Below are positions 29,192-39,617 of a DNA stretch of 64,000 nt, piece after piece. Source of the DNA: Fen-1254 sp963778945 (lineage in GTDB: Bacteria > Bacteroidota > Ignavibacteria > UBA10030); NCBI GenBank assembly GCA_963778945.1, contig CAVZWL010000005.1, forward strand, positions 93,143 to 157,142, read 5' to 3'. Position 1 is the first letter of the stretch. Every line of letters starts with the position of its first letter. The notes under the pieces were generated by a model. The model ran no database searches. It saw only the letters and a list, made by a program, of their open reading frames with translations, and was not told where the DNA came from. The position numbers and the translations under genes were made by a program.

Positions 29192-29483
29192 TCAGTCCCG
29201 TGTTGCGCCATAAATAAAGGTACCCATAAATTCTGGAGTAGGAATATCCTTCTTGAAGCGATACCGAGGTAAAGGGTCGGTCTGTTTGACAATAGCATGG
29301 ATTTTCTTTTTCATCATGTTCTGGAGAATAAAAGGATTGAGTTTTGAGTAAGCGTCCTGCAACTTGGTTTTCAAGGTGGTATACGATTCGATAACGTTCT
29401 CGGATAGATTCAAGATATTCTCGTTTGCCATTGATTCCCATATATGTAACACTTTTTTTTCGGTTACCTCTATTATGAGTCAA
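29192..29483 (-). pseudogene. degenerate transposase-like remnant
   Basis: The minus strand first reads MGINGKREYLESIRERYR, close to the N-terminus of integrase-core transposases that begin K(R/K)EYLE(S/A)IRERYR. In another frame it then reads KLQDAYSKLNPFILQNMM and further residues to IYGATRD. The second part resembles a transposase C-terminal helix (…LNPxxLxxxIxxK). The middle of a normal protein, including any DDE motif, is missing, so this looks like an internally deleted and frameshifted relic. The assignment rests on weak motif memory and needs a profile search. The rest of 29164-29667 is AT-rich with no gene seen. Confidence 0.35.
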
Positions 29484-29667
29484 CGACTATTTCACAATAC
29501 CTCTAACGTTACATTGTTTTTGAGTCCATACCATCCAACCTGTTTAAATAAATTATCCTTGATTTTCGGGAATATTCTGGATATATTATTACCCTTGTAT
29601 AATGTTTAGACTTAAAAGTTCTTTGAACGTTCTCGGAAAAGCATAGAAATACGAAGCATCGAGTTCA

Positions 29668-30181
29668 ATGGCAGAATTCAGAATCAATATTTCAAATCTT
29701 TCGGAAGGCATTCATGAGTATGTCTTTGAATCGGAGCGCTCAAACGATCGGCTTAGGGCCTGAATATAAGGGGCATCTACGGGTTCAGGCGACTCTTGAA
29801 AAAGGAAGACGGCAGATGCTGCTTCGTGTATCTGCAGCCGCTGGCGCTGAATTCATCTGCGACCGCTGTCTGGACACTTTTACGAGAAAACTTGAGACGA
29901 AGTACATTATAGTATATGCTCCCGGTGATCGGTCGATGGCCGGTGTGCAAAACGAGAGCAATGAAATCCAGATCCTTTCTCCGGATATGAATTTTATCGA
30001 CCTGGATGAGGATGTGCGCCAGTATCTCGTGCTCGATGTACCGCAGAAATTATTATGCAGCGAGGAATGCGAAGGTATTTGCCCTCAATGCGGAGCACGG
30101 AAGAATACGGCACATTGCCATTGTACGGCGGAAGAAATAGATACACGCTGGGAATCGCTCAAAAAACTTTCCGGCAATTAA
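29668..30181 (+). CDS. yceD: YceD/DUF177-family protein (LSU accumulation/23S-rRNA-linked), one frameshift
   Basis: About 170 residues. ATG at 29668 gives MAEFRINISNLSEGIHEYVF; the frame then breaks near 29735 and resumes as LGPEYKGHLRVQATLEK. Conserved DUF177 parts are CDRCLDTFTRKLE and the C-terminal cysteine knuckle CSEECEGICPQCG, the latter typical of non-proteobacterial members. The protein is nearly always encoded immediately before rpmF, as here (24-base gap), and in bacteria and plastids is linked to 23S rRNA / large-subunit assembly. It opens the fatty-acid synthesis cluster. Confidence 0.85.
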
Positions 30182-30205
30182 AGTTTATTAAAAAAGGAAA
30201 CACTC

Positions 30206-30388
30206 ATGCCAAATCCAAAACGACGACATTCGAAAACGCGCGGACGCAAGCGCCGTACACATTATAAGGCAACAGCTCCCTCTTTGCATGAATGCCCGAA
30301 TTGCCATGAACCGAAACTGCAGCATCGCGCTTGCCCGCATTGCGGGTTTTATAACGGCCGATCTGTCGTCACACCCAAAGAAGCATAG
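30206..30388 (+). CDS. rpmF: 50S ribosomal protein L32
   Basis: 60 residues with the invariant start MPNPKRRHSKTRGRKRRTHY and a zinc-ribbon of two C-x2-C pairs (CPNCHEPK and CPHCGFYNG), i.e. the zinc-binding (C+) form of L32. AAAGGA lies at good distance before the ATG. It belongs to the yceD-rpmF-plsX-fab cluster found across bacteria. Confidence 0.97.
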   Translation: MPNPKRRHSKTRGRKRRTHYKATAPSLHECPNCHEPKLQHRACPHCGFYNGRSVVTPKEA

Positions 30389-30438
30389 AGTAGAAAGCCG
30401 TTCCGCGCACCGATCAAAAGACGCGCGGAGCGAGTTCC

Positions 30439-31473
30439 ATGGAATCCCCACAGAAATTTCGTATAGCAATCGATGCCATGGGTGGAGACTATGCTCCCGG
30501 GCATGAAGTAGAGGGCGCCGTCCAGGCGCTCCGGACCTATGGATCGACAATCGCTCTGACTCTCGTTGGAGATGAAAAAGCGATTCGGGCGGAACTTGCC
30601 CGCCTGGACGCAGGCGATCTGCCCTTGGAAATTATCCATACTTCTCAAATCATTACGATGGAAGATGCCCCCACTGCGGCTCTCAAACAAAAGAAAGATT
30701 CATCTTTATCCGTGGGCATGCGCCTTCATCAAGAAAAAAAGGCGGATGCTTTTGTCAGCGCCGGAAACACAGGTGCGGTATTTTCTGCTGCTGTCTTGAT
30801 TCTGGGACGAATCAAAGGGATCAGCCGGCCTACAATCGGCGCCTTTATCCCCTCTGAAGGAGGAGTTTGCTTTCTTGTCGATGCCGGAGCAAATATCGAT
30901 TGCCGTGCCCAGCACCTCTATGAGTTCGCCTTGATGGGGAGTATTTATTCGAAGTATATTCTCAAAAAAGAAAATCCGCGCATCGGTTTGCTCAATGTCG
31001 GTGAAGAAAAAACGAAAGGGACATCTGTTGCACTGGAAGCATATGCGCTGCTTTCCTCCGGTTCGCTGAATTTTATCGGCAACGTCGAAGGAGGAGATAT
31101 CCTGAAAATGAAAGCCGATGTTATCGTCTGCGACGGTTTTGTCGGCAATATTGTGCTGAAATTCGGCGAAAGTGTTCCCGGCTTTTTAAAAAAACGCCTC
31201 AAACGATTTTCCCAAAAGGGACTCTTTGAAAAGATTTCCACTGCCATGTCGCTCTGGCCGCTGAAATCCTCTTTACATGATCTTGACCCGAACGAATCCG
31301 GCGGAGTACCCGTGCTCGGAGTCAACGGTGTTGCCGTCATCGGCCACGGCAGCGCATCGCCAAAGGGCATTAAAAATATGATTTTATGCGCCGCAGAAGT
31401 TGCACGATTAGAAGTAAATCGCCATATTGAATCTTCGTTGTCCGGCGTTCATTTAACATCACCGCAATCCTGA
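30439..31473 (+). CDS. plsX: phosphate acyltransferase PlsX
   Basis: 344 residues, intact. IAIDAMGGDYAPGHEVEGAV, SAGNTGAVFSAAV, DAGANIDCRAQHLYEFALMG, IGLLNVGEEKTKG, VEGGDILKMKADVIVCDGFVGNI (split across the NVEG and VCDGFVGN boxes) and GHGSASPKGI are PlsX hallmarks. It converts acyl-ACP to acyl-phosphate for PlsY, the first step of phospholipid synthesis, as a peripheral membrane enzyme. It is followed by fabH after 12 bases. Confidence 0.95.
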   Translation: MESPQKFRIAIDAMGGDYAPGHEVEGAVQALRTYGSTIALTLVGDEKAIRAELARLDAGDLPLEIIHTSQIITMEDAPTAALKQKKDSSLSVGMRLHQEKKADAFVSAGNTGAVFSAAVLILGRIKGISRPTIGAFIPSEGGVCFLVDAGANIDCRAQHLYEFALMGSIYSKYILKKENPRIGLLNVGEEKTKGTSVALEAYALLSSGSLNFIGNVEGGDILKMKADVIVCDGFVGNIVLKFGESVPGFLKKRLKRFSQKGLFEKISTAMSLWPLKSSLHDLDPNESGGVPVLGVNGVAVIGHGSASPKGIKNMILCAAEVARLEVNRHIESSLSGVHLTSPQS

Positions 31474-31485
31474 AGTATAAACTGA

Positions 31486-32499
31486 ATGAGTAAATTAAAA
31501 GCAGCAATAACAGCAGTCGGTCATTATGTACCGGAAAACGTTTTGACGAATTCCGACCTTGAAAAAATGGTAAAGACAACCGACGAGTGGATCGTAACCC
31601 GAACCGGTATTCACGAGCGCCGGATTCAGAAAGAAGGCGCGACATCCGATCTTGCATACCGTGCGGCTGAGACCGTTCTACAGAATCGTAATATCGGTCC
31701 GGACGAAATCGATTTGATTATCGTAGCGACTGTGACTCCGGATATGATATTTCCGCCGACTGCATGTCTCGTTCAAACGAAATTAGGCGCCGATAAGGCG
31801 TGGGGATTCGACCTCTCGGCGGCATGTTCGGGTTTTTTGTTTGCCCTGAACGTCGGAAGCCGTTTCATTGAATCGGGAGCGCATAAAAAAGTTCTCGTGA
31901 TCGGTGCGGATAAAATGAGCGCCATTACGGATTATACCGATCGAAATACATGTATATTATTCGGAGATGCGGCTGCCGCAGTGCTGCTCGAGCCGTCGCA
32001 GGAAGAAGAGTTCGGTATTCTGGATCAAGTTATGTACTGCGACGGCGCAGGTGCAGGCGCTCTTCACATGAAAGCCGGCGGAAGCCTTTACCCTCCGACG
32101 CACGAAACCATCGATAAACGCATGCATTATGTTTATCAAGATGGGAAAACCGTTTTTAAAAAAGCAGTCGTGTCCATGGCGGACGTCGCTGCTGAGATCA
32201 TGGAACGGAATCATCTTGCCGGCAGCGATGTATCCTGGCTTGTACCGCATCAGGCGAATCTGCGGATTATCGATGCAACAGCGCAGCGTATGGGAATCGA
32301 CCGCAGCAAGGTGATGATCAACATCGAAAAATACGGCAATACAACTGCAGCTACGGTTCCTCTGTGTCTTTCGGAATGGTGGTTGAACGGGTCTTTGAAG
32401 CGCGGTCAAAACATTATTCTTGCAACATTCGGCGCCGGATACACATGGGGCGCAGCATATATCCGCTGGTCTATGGCGAATCCGGCGGGTCGTGCATGA
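31486..32499 (+). CDS. fabH: 3-oxoacyl-ACP synthase III (KAS III)
   Basis: 337 residues, intact. The catalytic Cys is in DLSAACSGFLFALNVG, the His in WLVPHQANLRI, and the Asn in EKYGNTTAATVPLCL. The N-terminal part reads GHYVPENVLTNSDLEKMV and DEWIVTRTGIHERRI. It condenses an acyl-CoA primer with malonyl-ACP to begin fatty-acid synthesis. The stop overlaps the fabD start (ATGA), so translation is coupled. Confidence 0.96.
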   Translation: MSKLKAAITAVGHYVPENVLTNSDLEKMVKTTDEWIVTRTGIHERRIQKEGATSDLAYRAAETVLQNRNIGPDEIDLIIVATVTPDMIFPPTACLVQTKLGADKAWGFDLSAACSGFLFALNVGSRFIESGAHKKVLVIGADKMSAITDYTDRNTCILFGDAAAAVLLEPSQEEEFGILDQVMYCDGAGAGALHMKAGGSLYPPTHETIDKRMHYVYQDGKTVFKKAVVSMADVAAEIMERNHLAGSDVSWLVPHQANLRIIDATAQRMGIDRSKVMINIEKYGNTTAATVPLCLSEWWLNGSLKRGQNIILATFGAGYTWGAAYIRWSMANPAGRA

Positions 32500-33401
32500 G
32501 CATTGCCTATGTGTTCCCCGGACAGGGTTCGCAATATGTCGGTATGGGAAAAGATTTGTATGAAAGCAGTGCGCTGGCAAAATCACTGTAGACTCAGGCG
32601 GACGATCTTCTTCAATTTCCATTGAGCCGGATATGTTTTGAAGGTCCTGAAGAAGAGCTGAAAAAAACACAGAACACGCAGCCGGCGATTTTTATACAGA
32701 GTATTGTGCTTGTCCGTCTGATGCGGGATGCTGCACCGTCCATGGCAGCGGGACATTCACTGGGCGAGTATTCGGCTCTCGTTGCCGCCGGAGCATTGAC
32801 ATTCGAAGACGGTTTGAAGCTTGTCCGCCTCCGCGGAGAATTAATGCAGCGGGCAGGATCGGAAAATCCCGGAACGATGGCAGCCGTTATCGGGTTGGAC
32901 GGAAAAACAGTCCTGGAAATTTGTGCGGAAGCTTCTGCCGCAGGAATCGTTCAGCCGGCGAATTATAATTCGCCGGGACAGGTCGTTCTCTCCGGGTCGG
33001 TTTCCGGTGTGCGGCGGGCGATGGAGCTTGCGAAAATGCGCGGCGCAAAACTTGTCAAAGAATTGATCGTCAGCGGCGCTTTTCATTCGCCGCTGATGGA
33101 ATCGGCCGCTGCCGGATTGAAAGCCGGATTGGATCAGGCTGATTTTCGCGACGCATCGATTCCTGTCTATGCAAATGTTACAGCCCGGCCGGAACTGAAA
33201 GCGGAGAAGATACGGTCGCTGCTGCTCGAACAATTGACCAGTCCTGTCCGCTGGGAAGAAAGCATCCTGGCAATGGCCGCCGCGGGCGCAGCATCATTTG
33301 TTGAAGTAGGTCCCGGAAAAGTTTTACAGGGTCTTGTAAAACGAATTGCACCTGCAGCCGCGACTGCAGGACGGGATAAATTTTCAGACATCGAAGCATA
33401 A
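32496..33401 (+). CDS. fabD: malonyl-CoA:ACP transacylase with an in-frame TAG
   Basis: 301 codons. MSIAYVFPGQGSQYVGMGKD opens the family; codon 32 is TAG (32589-32591), after which the same frame continues with TQADDLLQFPLSRICF. The catalytic serine elbow is AAGHSLGEYSALVAAG, the His is in SGAFHSPLM, and NYNSPGQVVLSG is also typical. This family often has an aromatic residue at the stop position, so TAC/TAT changed to TAG by one base is the simplest reading. The gene is essential in almost all bacteria, so a sequence error is more likely than a real null. An internal restart after the stop would lose the N-terminal strand. Confidence 0.9.
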
Positions 33402-33412
33402 GGAAAAGGAAC

Positions 33413-34159
33413 ATGGCATCCTTAGAAAATAAAAACATATTGATTACCGGAGGATCGCGCGGGATAGGCAAAGCCATCGCTCTTGCATTTGCGGCGGAAA
33501 AAGCGAATGTGGCTTTTACCTACAAAAGCGCTGCATCTGCCGCAGAAGAAGTTAAAAAAGAAATTGAAACTCATGGAGTCAAAGCGCTCTCAATCCAATC
33601 CGATGCGAAAGATTTTGCCGCTGCACAGGCGGCAGTCGATTCCGTGATAAAGGAATTTCAGCGCATCGATGTTCTTGTCAATAACGCCGGTATCACGAAG
33701 GACGGACTTTTGATGCGCATGTCGGAGCAGGATTGGGACGATGTGATTGATACGAATTTAAAGAGCGCCTTTAATTTTTCAAAAGCGGTCTGCCGCCCGA
33801 TGATGGCTCAGCGCCAGGGTGCAATCGTGAATATTTCCTCAATTTCGGGGGTTATAGGGAATGCCGGGCAGGTAAACTATTCTGCAGCGAAAGCCGGATT
33901 AATCGGTCTGACAAAAACACTTGCAAAAGAGCTGGCTTCTCGCAATATTCAAGTAAACGCGGTTGCTCCCGGGTTTGTCGATACCGATATGACGGGAAAA
34001 TTATCGGTACAGCAAAAGGAGGCTTTGCTGAATGTCATTCCTATGAAGCGTACTGCAAAACCCGAGGAGATCGCGCAAGTAGTCGTATTCCTTGCATCAC
34101 CCGCGGCGTCATACATGACAGGTCAGGTACTGTGTGTCGACGGCGGATTAGTTATGTAA
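33413..34159 (+). CDS. fabG: 3-oxoacyl-ACP reductase
   Basis: 248 residues, intact classical SDR. The cofactor motif is ITGGSRGIGKAIALAFA, NNAGITKDGLLMRM follows, and the catalytic Ser/Tyr/Lys are in NISSISGVIGNAGQVNYSAAKAG. The PGFVDTDMT and PMKRTAKPEEIAQVV segments are typical of FabG. It reduces 3-ketoacyl-ACP with NADPH. AAGGAAC precedes the ATG by a few bases. It lies between fabD (11-base gap) and acpP. Confidence 0.96.
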   Translation: MASLENKNILITGGSRGIGKAIALAFAAEKANVAFTYKSAASAAEEVKKEIETHGVKALSIQSDAKDFAAAQAAVDSVIKEFQRIDVLVNNAGITKDGLLMRMSEQDWDDVIDTNLKSAFNFSKAVCRPMMAQRQGAIVNISSISGVIGNAGQVNYSAAKAGLIGLTKTLAKELASRNIQVNAVAPGFVDTDMTGKLSVQQKEALLNVIPMKRTAKPEEIAQVVVFLASPAASYMTGQVLCVDGGLVM

Positions 34160-34211
34160 ACGAAGTTCCATTTTTTTTAAATCAATACTATACATATAAG
34201 GAGAAAAAACA

Positions 34212-34448
34212 ATGGCAGATACTGCAGAGAAAGTGAAAGAAATTATCGTCTCCAAACTTGGAGTCGATGCAGCGCAGGTTACACCTGAAGCTTCTTTCAC
34301 AAACGATCTTGGCGCAGATTCACTCGATACCGTCGAGCTGGTGATGGAATTTGAGAAAGCTTTCAACATCCAGATTCCGGATGAAGATGCCGAGAAGATC
34401 GCATCCGTTGGCGACGTGATCAATTACCTGAAAGCCAAAGGAATATAA
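34212..34448 (+). CDS. acpP: acyl carrier protein
   Basis: 78 acidic residues with the 4'-phosphopantetheine attachment serine in DLGADSLDTVELVMEFE. The four-helix pattern and IPDEDAEKIASVGDVINYL end are canonical. GGAGA lies before the ATG. A strong hairpin (34463-34496) follows before fabF and may tune expression of the abundant ACP relative to fabF. Confidence 0.97.
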   Translation: MADTAEKVKEIIVSKLGVDAAQVTPEASFTNDLGADSLDTVELVMEFEKAFNIQIPDEDAEKIASVGDVINYLKAKGI

Positions 34449-34462
34449 TCGGATATTTCTCA

Positions 34463-34496
34463 GCAGGAGGCTGTCGGAGACACCGTCAGCCTCTGC
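34463..34496 (+). terminator. hairpin between acpP and fabF (attenuator or 3'-stabilising stem)
   Basis: gaggctg pairs with cagcctc, extended inward by cgg/ccg across one T-T mismatch and outward by gca/tgc with one bulged G. A weak U-tract (cttttaaaaa) follows after about 7 bases. It lies inside the fab operon, so partial termination or mRNA processing that raises acpP is plausible. This is inference from structure only. Confidence 0.5.
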
Positions 34497-34531
34497 AAGG
34501 CTTTTAAAAATACCGCAAAGGAAACAGAGAT

Positions 34532-35793
34532 ATGGGATTCGGTGGAACACAACGGCGAGTCGTAGTGACAGGAATGGGCGTGCTTACACCTATCGGAAAT
34601 TCCGTCCAGGAATATTGGCAGGCATTACTGGCAGGCAAAAGCGGGGCGGCGCCGATTACCTCGTTTCGACACCGAAAAATATGAAACAAAGTTTGCCTGT
34701 GAATTGAAGGGGTTCGATCCGCTGAAATTTTTAGACAGGAAGACAGCGCAGCGAGTGGATCCGTTCACGCAATATGGACTTGTAGCGTGTCAGGAAGCTG
34801 TGAAAGATTCCGGGATCGATTTTGAGAAAGAAGACCGCGAGCGTATCGGAGTTATTTATGGTTCGGGCATCGGAGGCATGTGGACGTACCATAAACAATT
34901 CATGAATCTGGTAGAAGCTAATGGGCCGACCCACCTCAGCCCGTTCTTCATTCCCATGCTTATTCCGGACATCGCTGCAGGAAGAATTTCGATGATTTAC
35001 GGTCTCAAAGGACCGAATTTTGCAGTCGTGTCTGCCTGTGCGACTTCGTCTCATTCCATCGGCAACGCCGCCATTTTAATTCAACGCGGTGATGTGGATG
35101 TGATGGTTTCCGGCGGAGGTGAAGCTGCTATTTGCCCCATGGGTATAGGCGGTTTTAATGCTCTCAAAGCGCTTTCAACACGTAATGATGCGCCGCAGAA
35201 AGCGAGCCGTGCCGTTCGATAAGGATCGGGACGGTTTTGTCATGGGAGAAGGAGCGGGCATTCTCATTCTGGAAGAACTGGGTCATGCCGTTCGCCGCGG
35301 AGCAAAAATTTATGCAGAACTTTCGGGAATCGGATTTACTGCCGACGCGCATCATATTACAGAACCGGCTCCCGGCGGTGAAGGCGCTGTGCGGTCGATG
35401 CGGATGGCGCTGCGCGACGCCGGGTTGACGCCGGAAGAAGTCGATCATGTCAATACACACGGGACATCGACGCCGGTCGGCGACAGGTCGGAAACGGCAG
35501 CGCTGAAAACGGTATTCGGCGCTCATGCAAAAGCATTAGCGGTCAATTCAACAAAGTCGATGACTGGCCACCTCCTCGGTGCGGCGGGTGCCGTCGAGGC
35601 GGTTGCCACCATTATGGCGATTCAATCAAACAAGGTGCACCCGACAATCAATCTGGAAACGCCCGATCCGGAATGCGATCTGAATTATATTCCGAACAAG
35701 GCGCAAGACTGGAAGATCGACACGGCCGTCAGCAATACATTCGGATTCGGCGGCCATAACGCGAGCCTTCTTTTCCGCAGATACGAGCACTGA
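34532..35793 (+). CDS. fabF: 3-oxoacyl-ACP synthase II (KAS II), frame broken twice
   Basis: About 420 residues. ATG at 34532 (MGFGGTQRRVVVTGMGVLTP) has AAGGA upstream. After SGAAPIT one base too many near 34665 shifts the frame; it resumes FDTEKYETKFACELKGFDP. The Cys nucleophile is in AVVSACATSSHSIGNA. A second extra base near 35210 precedes PFDKDRDGFVMGEGAGIL. The catalytic histidines are in VNTHGTSTPVGD and STKSMTGHLLGAAGA, with NTFGFGGHNASLLF at the end. It elongates acyl-ACP with malonyl-ACP. rnc follows. Confidence 0.94.
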
Positions 35794-35832
35794 CCCTTTC
35801 CGGCAGAATGTGAAAGGGCGGAGAATGTTCAC

Positions 35833-36640
35833 TTGACGCAAACAGTGAATCAGATTCGCAGCCGATTTCAATTACTTCGATTAACAATTCTTTCCCGCGA
35901 TGCGCAGCTCAAGGAATTGATCCGGCATTTGCGGGATAAGGGTTTTGATTTCGCAAGATTTCAAACGACACTCGGCTATCATCCGCGAGACTGGCGGCAT
36001 ATGCTTCAGGCCCTGGTCCATCGTTCCTACCTCCAATTTCTTTCTTTTGAATGGGAATCCAATGAACGCCTCGAGTTTTTGGGGGATTCAATTCTAAATT
36101 TTGTCGTTGCCGAAAAGCTTATATCTTCTCTATCCCAATAAAGAGGAGGGATACCTGACCAAAGTGCGTTCCCGGCTGGTCAACAGGAAAATACTTGCAC
36201 TGCATGCACGCGATCTTCAGCTCGCCGATTATCTTCTGTTGAGTCACAGCGCCGCTCAATCGATCGGCAATGGTTCGGAGTCCATCTTGGCCGATGCATT
36301 CGAAGCGGTGATCGGTGCGCTCTATCTCGACGGCGGTCTGGAAGTGGCGGGTCAGTTCGTGCGGGATAAACTTCTGAACGATTTGGACAGCGTTATGCTC
36401 GACGACAATTATAAAAGCACACTGCTCGAATATGCACAGGCGCACGGTCTCGACATACCGCGTTATAATGTTGTCAAAGAAGAAGGCCCCGAACATGACA
36501 GGCGGTTTACCTGCGAAGTCTGTCTCGGCCATCAGCCGTACGGTTCCGGAACAGGCCGGAGCAAAAAAGAGGCGGAACAATTAGCTGCAGCCGAGGCATT
36601 AAAGACAATTGAAATATCTCACATTTCGGAAGAGAAATAG
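35833..36640 (+). CDS. rnc: ribonuclease III, one frameshift
   Basis: About 268 residues. The RNase III signature is NERLEFLGDSILNFVVAE. The frame then breaks near 36118 and resumes YLYLLYPNKEEGYLTKVRSRL. The second acidic cluster is SILADAFEAVIGALYLDGG, and the C-terminal dsRNA-binding domain ends GTGRSKKEAEQLAAAEALKTIE. It cleaves double-stranded RNA, including rRNA precursors. The TTG start at 35833 gives an N-terminal extension of about 55 residues before the nuclease domain, as in some relatives. fabF-rnc adjacency is common in bacteria. Confidence 0.92.
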
Positions 36641-36652
36641 AAAAATTAACGT

Positions 36653-39549
36653 ATGGACATAACAATAAAGAATAATGAATTTTTAAAACGTCATATCGGC
36701 CCGCAGGAAAGCGATCTTGCTGAAATGCTTTCGGCTGTCGGAGTCGATTCATTGGATCGCCTCATTGACGAGACCGTGCCGAAGAGTATCTTGACTGCTG
36801 CAAGCCCGGAGAACGAAGAGCCGAAGACGGAATACGAAATTTTAAACGATCTTCGCGTTCTTGCAGGCAGGAATACCGTCCTCAAATCATATCTCGGCCA
36901 GGGTTATTATCGGTGTATCGTGCCGAGTGCAGTCCGGAGAAACGTTTTTGAAAATCCGGGATGGTACACGCAATATACGCCGTATCAGCCGGAGATTTCA
37001 CAGGGGCGGCTGGAAGCGCTGCTGAATTACCAGACCATGGTGGCTGATATGACCGGAATGCCGGTCGCCAATGCGTCGCTTCTCGATGAAGGCACTGCAG
37101 CGGCCGAAGCGATGAGCATGGCGTACGGCCTGGTCAATAAAACTCCGGACTCATCTGCAAACAAATTTTTTGTTTCATCACGCTGCTTCCGTCAGACCAT
37201 CGATGTCGTCCTCTCGCGGGCAGTTCCACACGGCATTGAAATCGTCGTCGGTAATCCCGGCACGGTGGAATTTGACGGATCCTTTTTCGGCGCGCTGATA
37301 CAATATCCCGCGGAAGACGGTTCTGTTTCCGATCACCGCAGATTTATAGAAAAAGTTCACCAAGCAGGCGCCATCGCAATTGTTGCAGCCGACTTGCTCG
37401 CTCTTGCACTTCTTGTTCCCCCCGGCGAAATGGGCGCGGACATCGTGGTCGGCAGTACGCAGCGATTCGGTTTGCCGCTCGGCTATGGCGGGCCGCATGC
37501 CGGGTATCTTCGCCGTCAAAAACGAATATATACGCAGCATGCCGGGACGAATTATCGGTGTGTCGATCGATGCGCAGAACAACCGAGCATACAGAATGGC
37601 GCTTCAGACGCGGGAGCAGCACATCCGGCGTGAAAAAGCGACGTCGAATATATGCACGGCTCAGGCGCTTTTGGCGATCATGTCCGGCTTTTATGCGGTC
37701 TATCATGGTCCTGACGGAATCCGGGAAATCGCTGCCCGTATTCACCGTCTTGCAAAAGTCATGGACGGGGAGTTATTAAAGTGCGGCTACGGGCAGTCGA
37801 ACGAAATGTATTTCGACACGCTTCGCATAGAGACGGAAAATAAAAAACAGGCGATGACAATCGTCGAGCTTGCACGTGAGGCGGGTTACAATCTCCGGTT
37901 TGTAGAAGATAAATATATCGGCATCTCGCTCGATGAGACCACGACGCTCGAAGACGTCGAAGCGGTCGTTAGTATTTTTGGAAAAGTAAAAAATAATCCG
38001 GTCCGAAACGTTTCGTATATCAATCAATTCCGCCTGGCGGTTGTCTCGTTTCCTTCTTCTTTGAAGCGCACTTCGCCTTATTTGCAGCATCCCGTGTTTC
38101 ATGCGTATCATTCGGAAACGGCTCTCATGCGGTATATCAAAAGTCTCGAGAATAAAGATCTGTCGCTCACAGCTTCCATGATTCCGCTCGGATCGTGCAC
38201 GATGAAACTGAATGCGGCTGCAGAGTTGTATCCGCTCAGCTGGAGGGAATTCGCCGATCTGCATCCGTTCGTTCCTCAGGAGCAGGCTGCAGGGTACAGG
38301 AGCATTTTTTCGGAACTTGAAAGAATACTCTGCAAGGCGACAGGTTTTGCAGCGGCCTCCCTTCAGCCGAATTCCGGAGCACAGGGAGAATTTACCGGAC
38401 TGATGGTTATACGGGCATTTCATCACGATCACGGTCAGTCACGGCGGAACGTCGTTCTTATTCCTGCCTCCGCACATGGGACGAATCCTGCCAGCGCGGT
38501 GATGGCGGGAATGCAGGTTGTTGTCGTTGCATGCGATGCGAACGGCAATATCGATGTGGACGATCTTCAAAGGAAGTCCGTACAATATAAGGACACGCTC
38601 GCCGCACTGATGGTAACTTACCCGTCGACGCACGGAGTATTTGAAGAACGCATCAAGGAAATTTGCGGGATCATTCACAGCAGCGGGGGGCTTGTCTATA
38701 TGGACGGAGCAAACCTCAACGCGCAAGTTGGACTCACAAGCCCTGGATCGATCGGTGCGGATGTCTGTCATGTCAATCTCCATAAAACATTCGCCATACC
38801 GCACGGCGGCGGCGGTCCCGGTGTAGGTCCGATTTGCGTTGCGAGGAATCTTGCGGAATATTTGCCGGGGCATTCGGTGGTTCCGCTGGGCGGCAAGAAA
38901 TCGATCCATGCCAGTTTCCTCTGCTCCCTGGGGAAGCGCAAGCATTTTGCTCATCTCGTATGCATACTGTAAAATGCTCGCTCCTGCCGGTCTCAGAGAA
39001 GCTACGCGTTATGCTATTCTCAACGCGAATTATTTAAAATCGAAATTGGAGAAATTGTATCCTGTACTGTATCAAGGCGCTCAAAACCGTGTCGCCCATG
39101 AGTTCATTCTGAATATGAAACCGCTGAAAGACGCATCGGGTGTCGACGTGGAAGACATTGCAAAGCGCTTGATGGATTTCGGATTTCATGCGCCTACGGT
39201 TTCTTTCCCGGTTGCGGGGACTTTAATGATCGAACCGACGGAGAGCGAGCCGAAGGCGGAGCTGGATCGATTTATAGAAGCGATGACGGTTATTCGCAAA
39301 GAGATTCAGAATATCGTCGACGGCATTTCGGATAAAAAAGATAATCCGCTCAAGTCTGCGCCGCACACGGCTGCTGCCGTCGCAAGCGAGACCTGGCCGC
39401 ATGCATATTCGCGCCTTCAGGCGGCTTTTCCCGTGCCGGGATTGGAAAAACAAAAATACTGGCCGCCGGTTGGACGTCTCAATAATACATACGGCGACAG
39501 AAATGTCATCTGCACCTGTCCTCCGATAGAGGAATATGCAAAATCGTAA
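36653..39549 (+). CDS. gcvP: glycine dehydrogenase (decarboxylating), full-length P-protein, frame broken twice
   Basis: About 965 residues, the single-chain (alpha plus beta) form. The N-terminal half begins FLKRHIGPQESDLAEML and has LLDEGTAAAEAMSMA. The C-terminal half has ASMIPLGSCTMKLNAAAEL, the PLP lysine in CHVNLHKTFAIPHGGGGPG and IPASAHGTNPASAVMAG. An extra base near 37500 (GPHAG to IFAVKNEYIRSMPGR) and another near 38915 (KKSIHA to VSSAPWGSASILLIS) break the frame. It decarboxylates glycine and passes the aminomethyl group to the H-protein. gcvH and gcvT are not in the window. It starts 12 bases after rnc. Confidence 0.94.
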
Positions 39550-39617
39550 ACATCTACGCGCCGTCGGACAGCGGCGCAGAGCGGGAATCGAGCACACAAT
39601 CGGACGAAAGGCCGGGC

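Noticed and set aside
32496..33401. Recoded TAG (alternative genetic code)
   Set aside because: TAG ends several other genes at the expected place (IS66 transposase, DUF5683, PHP protein), and only one in-frame TAG interrupts a conserved gene.
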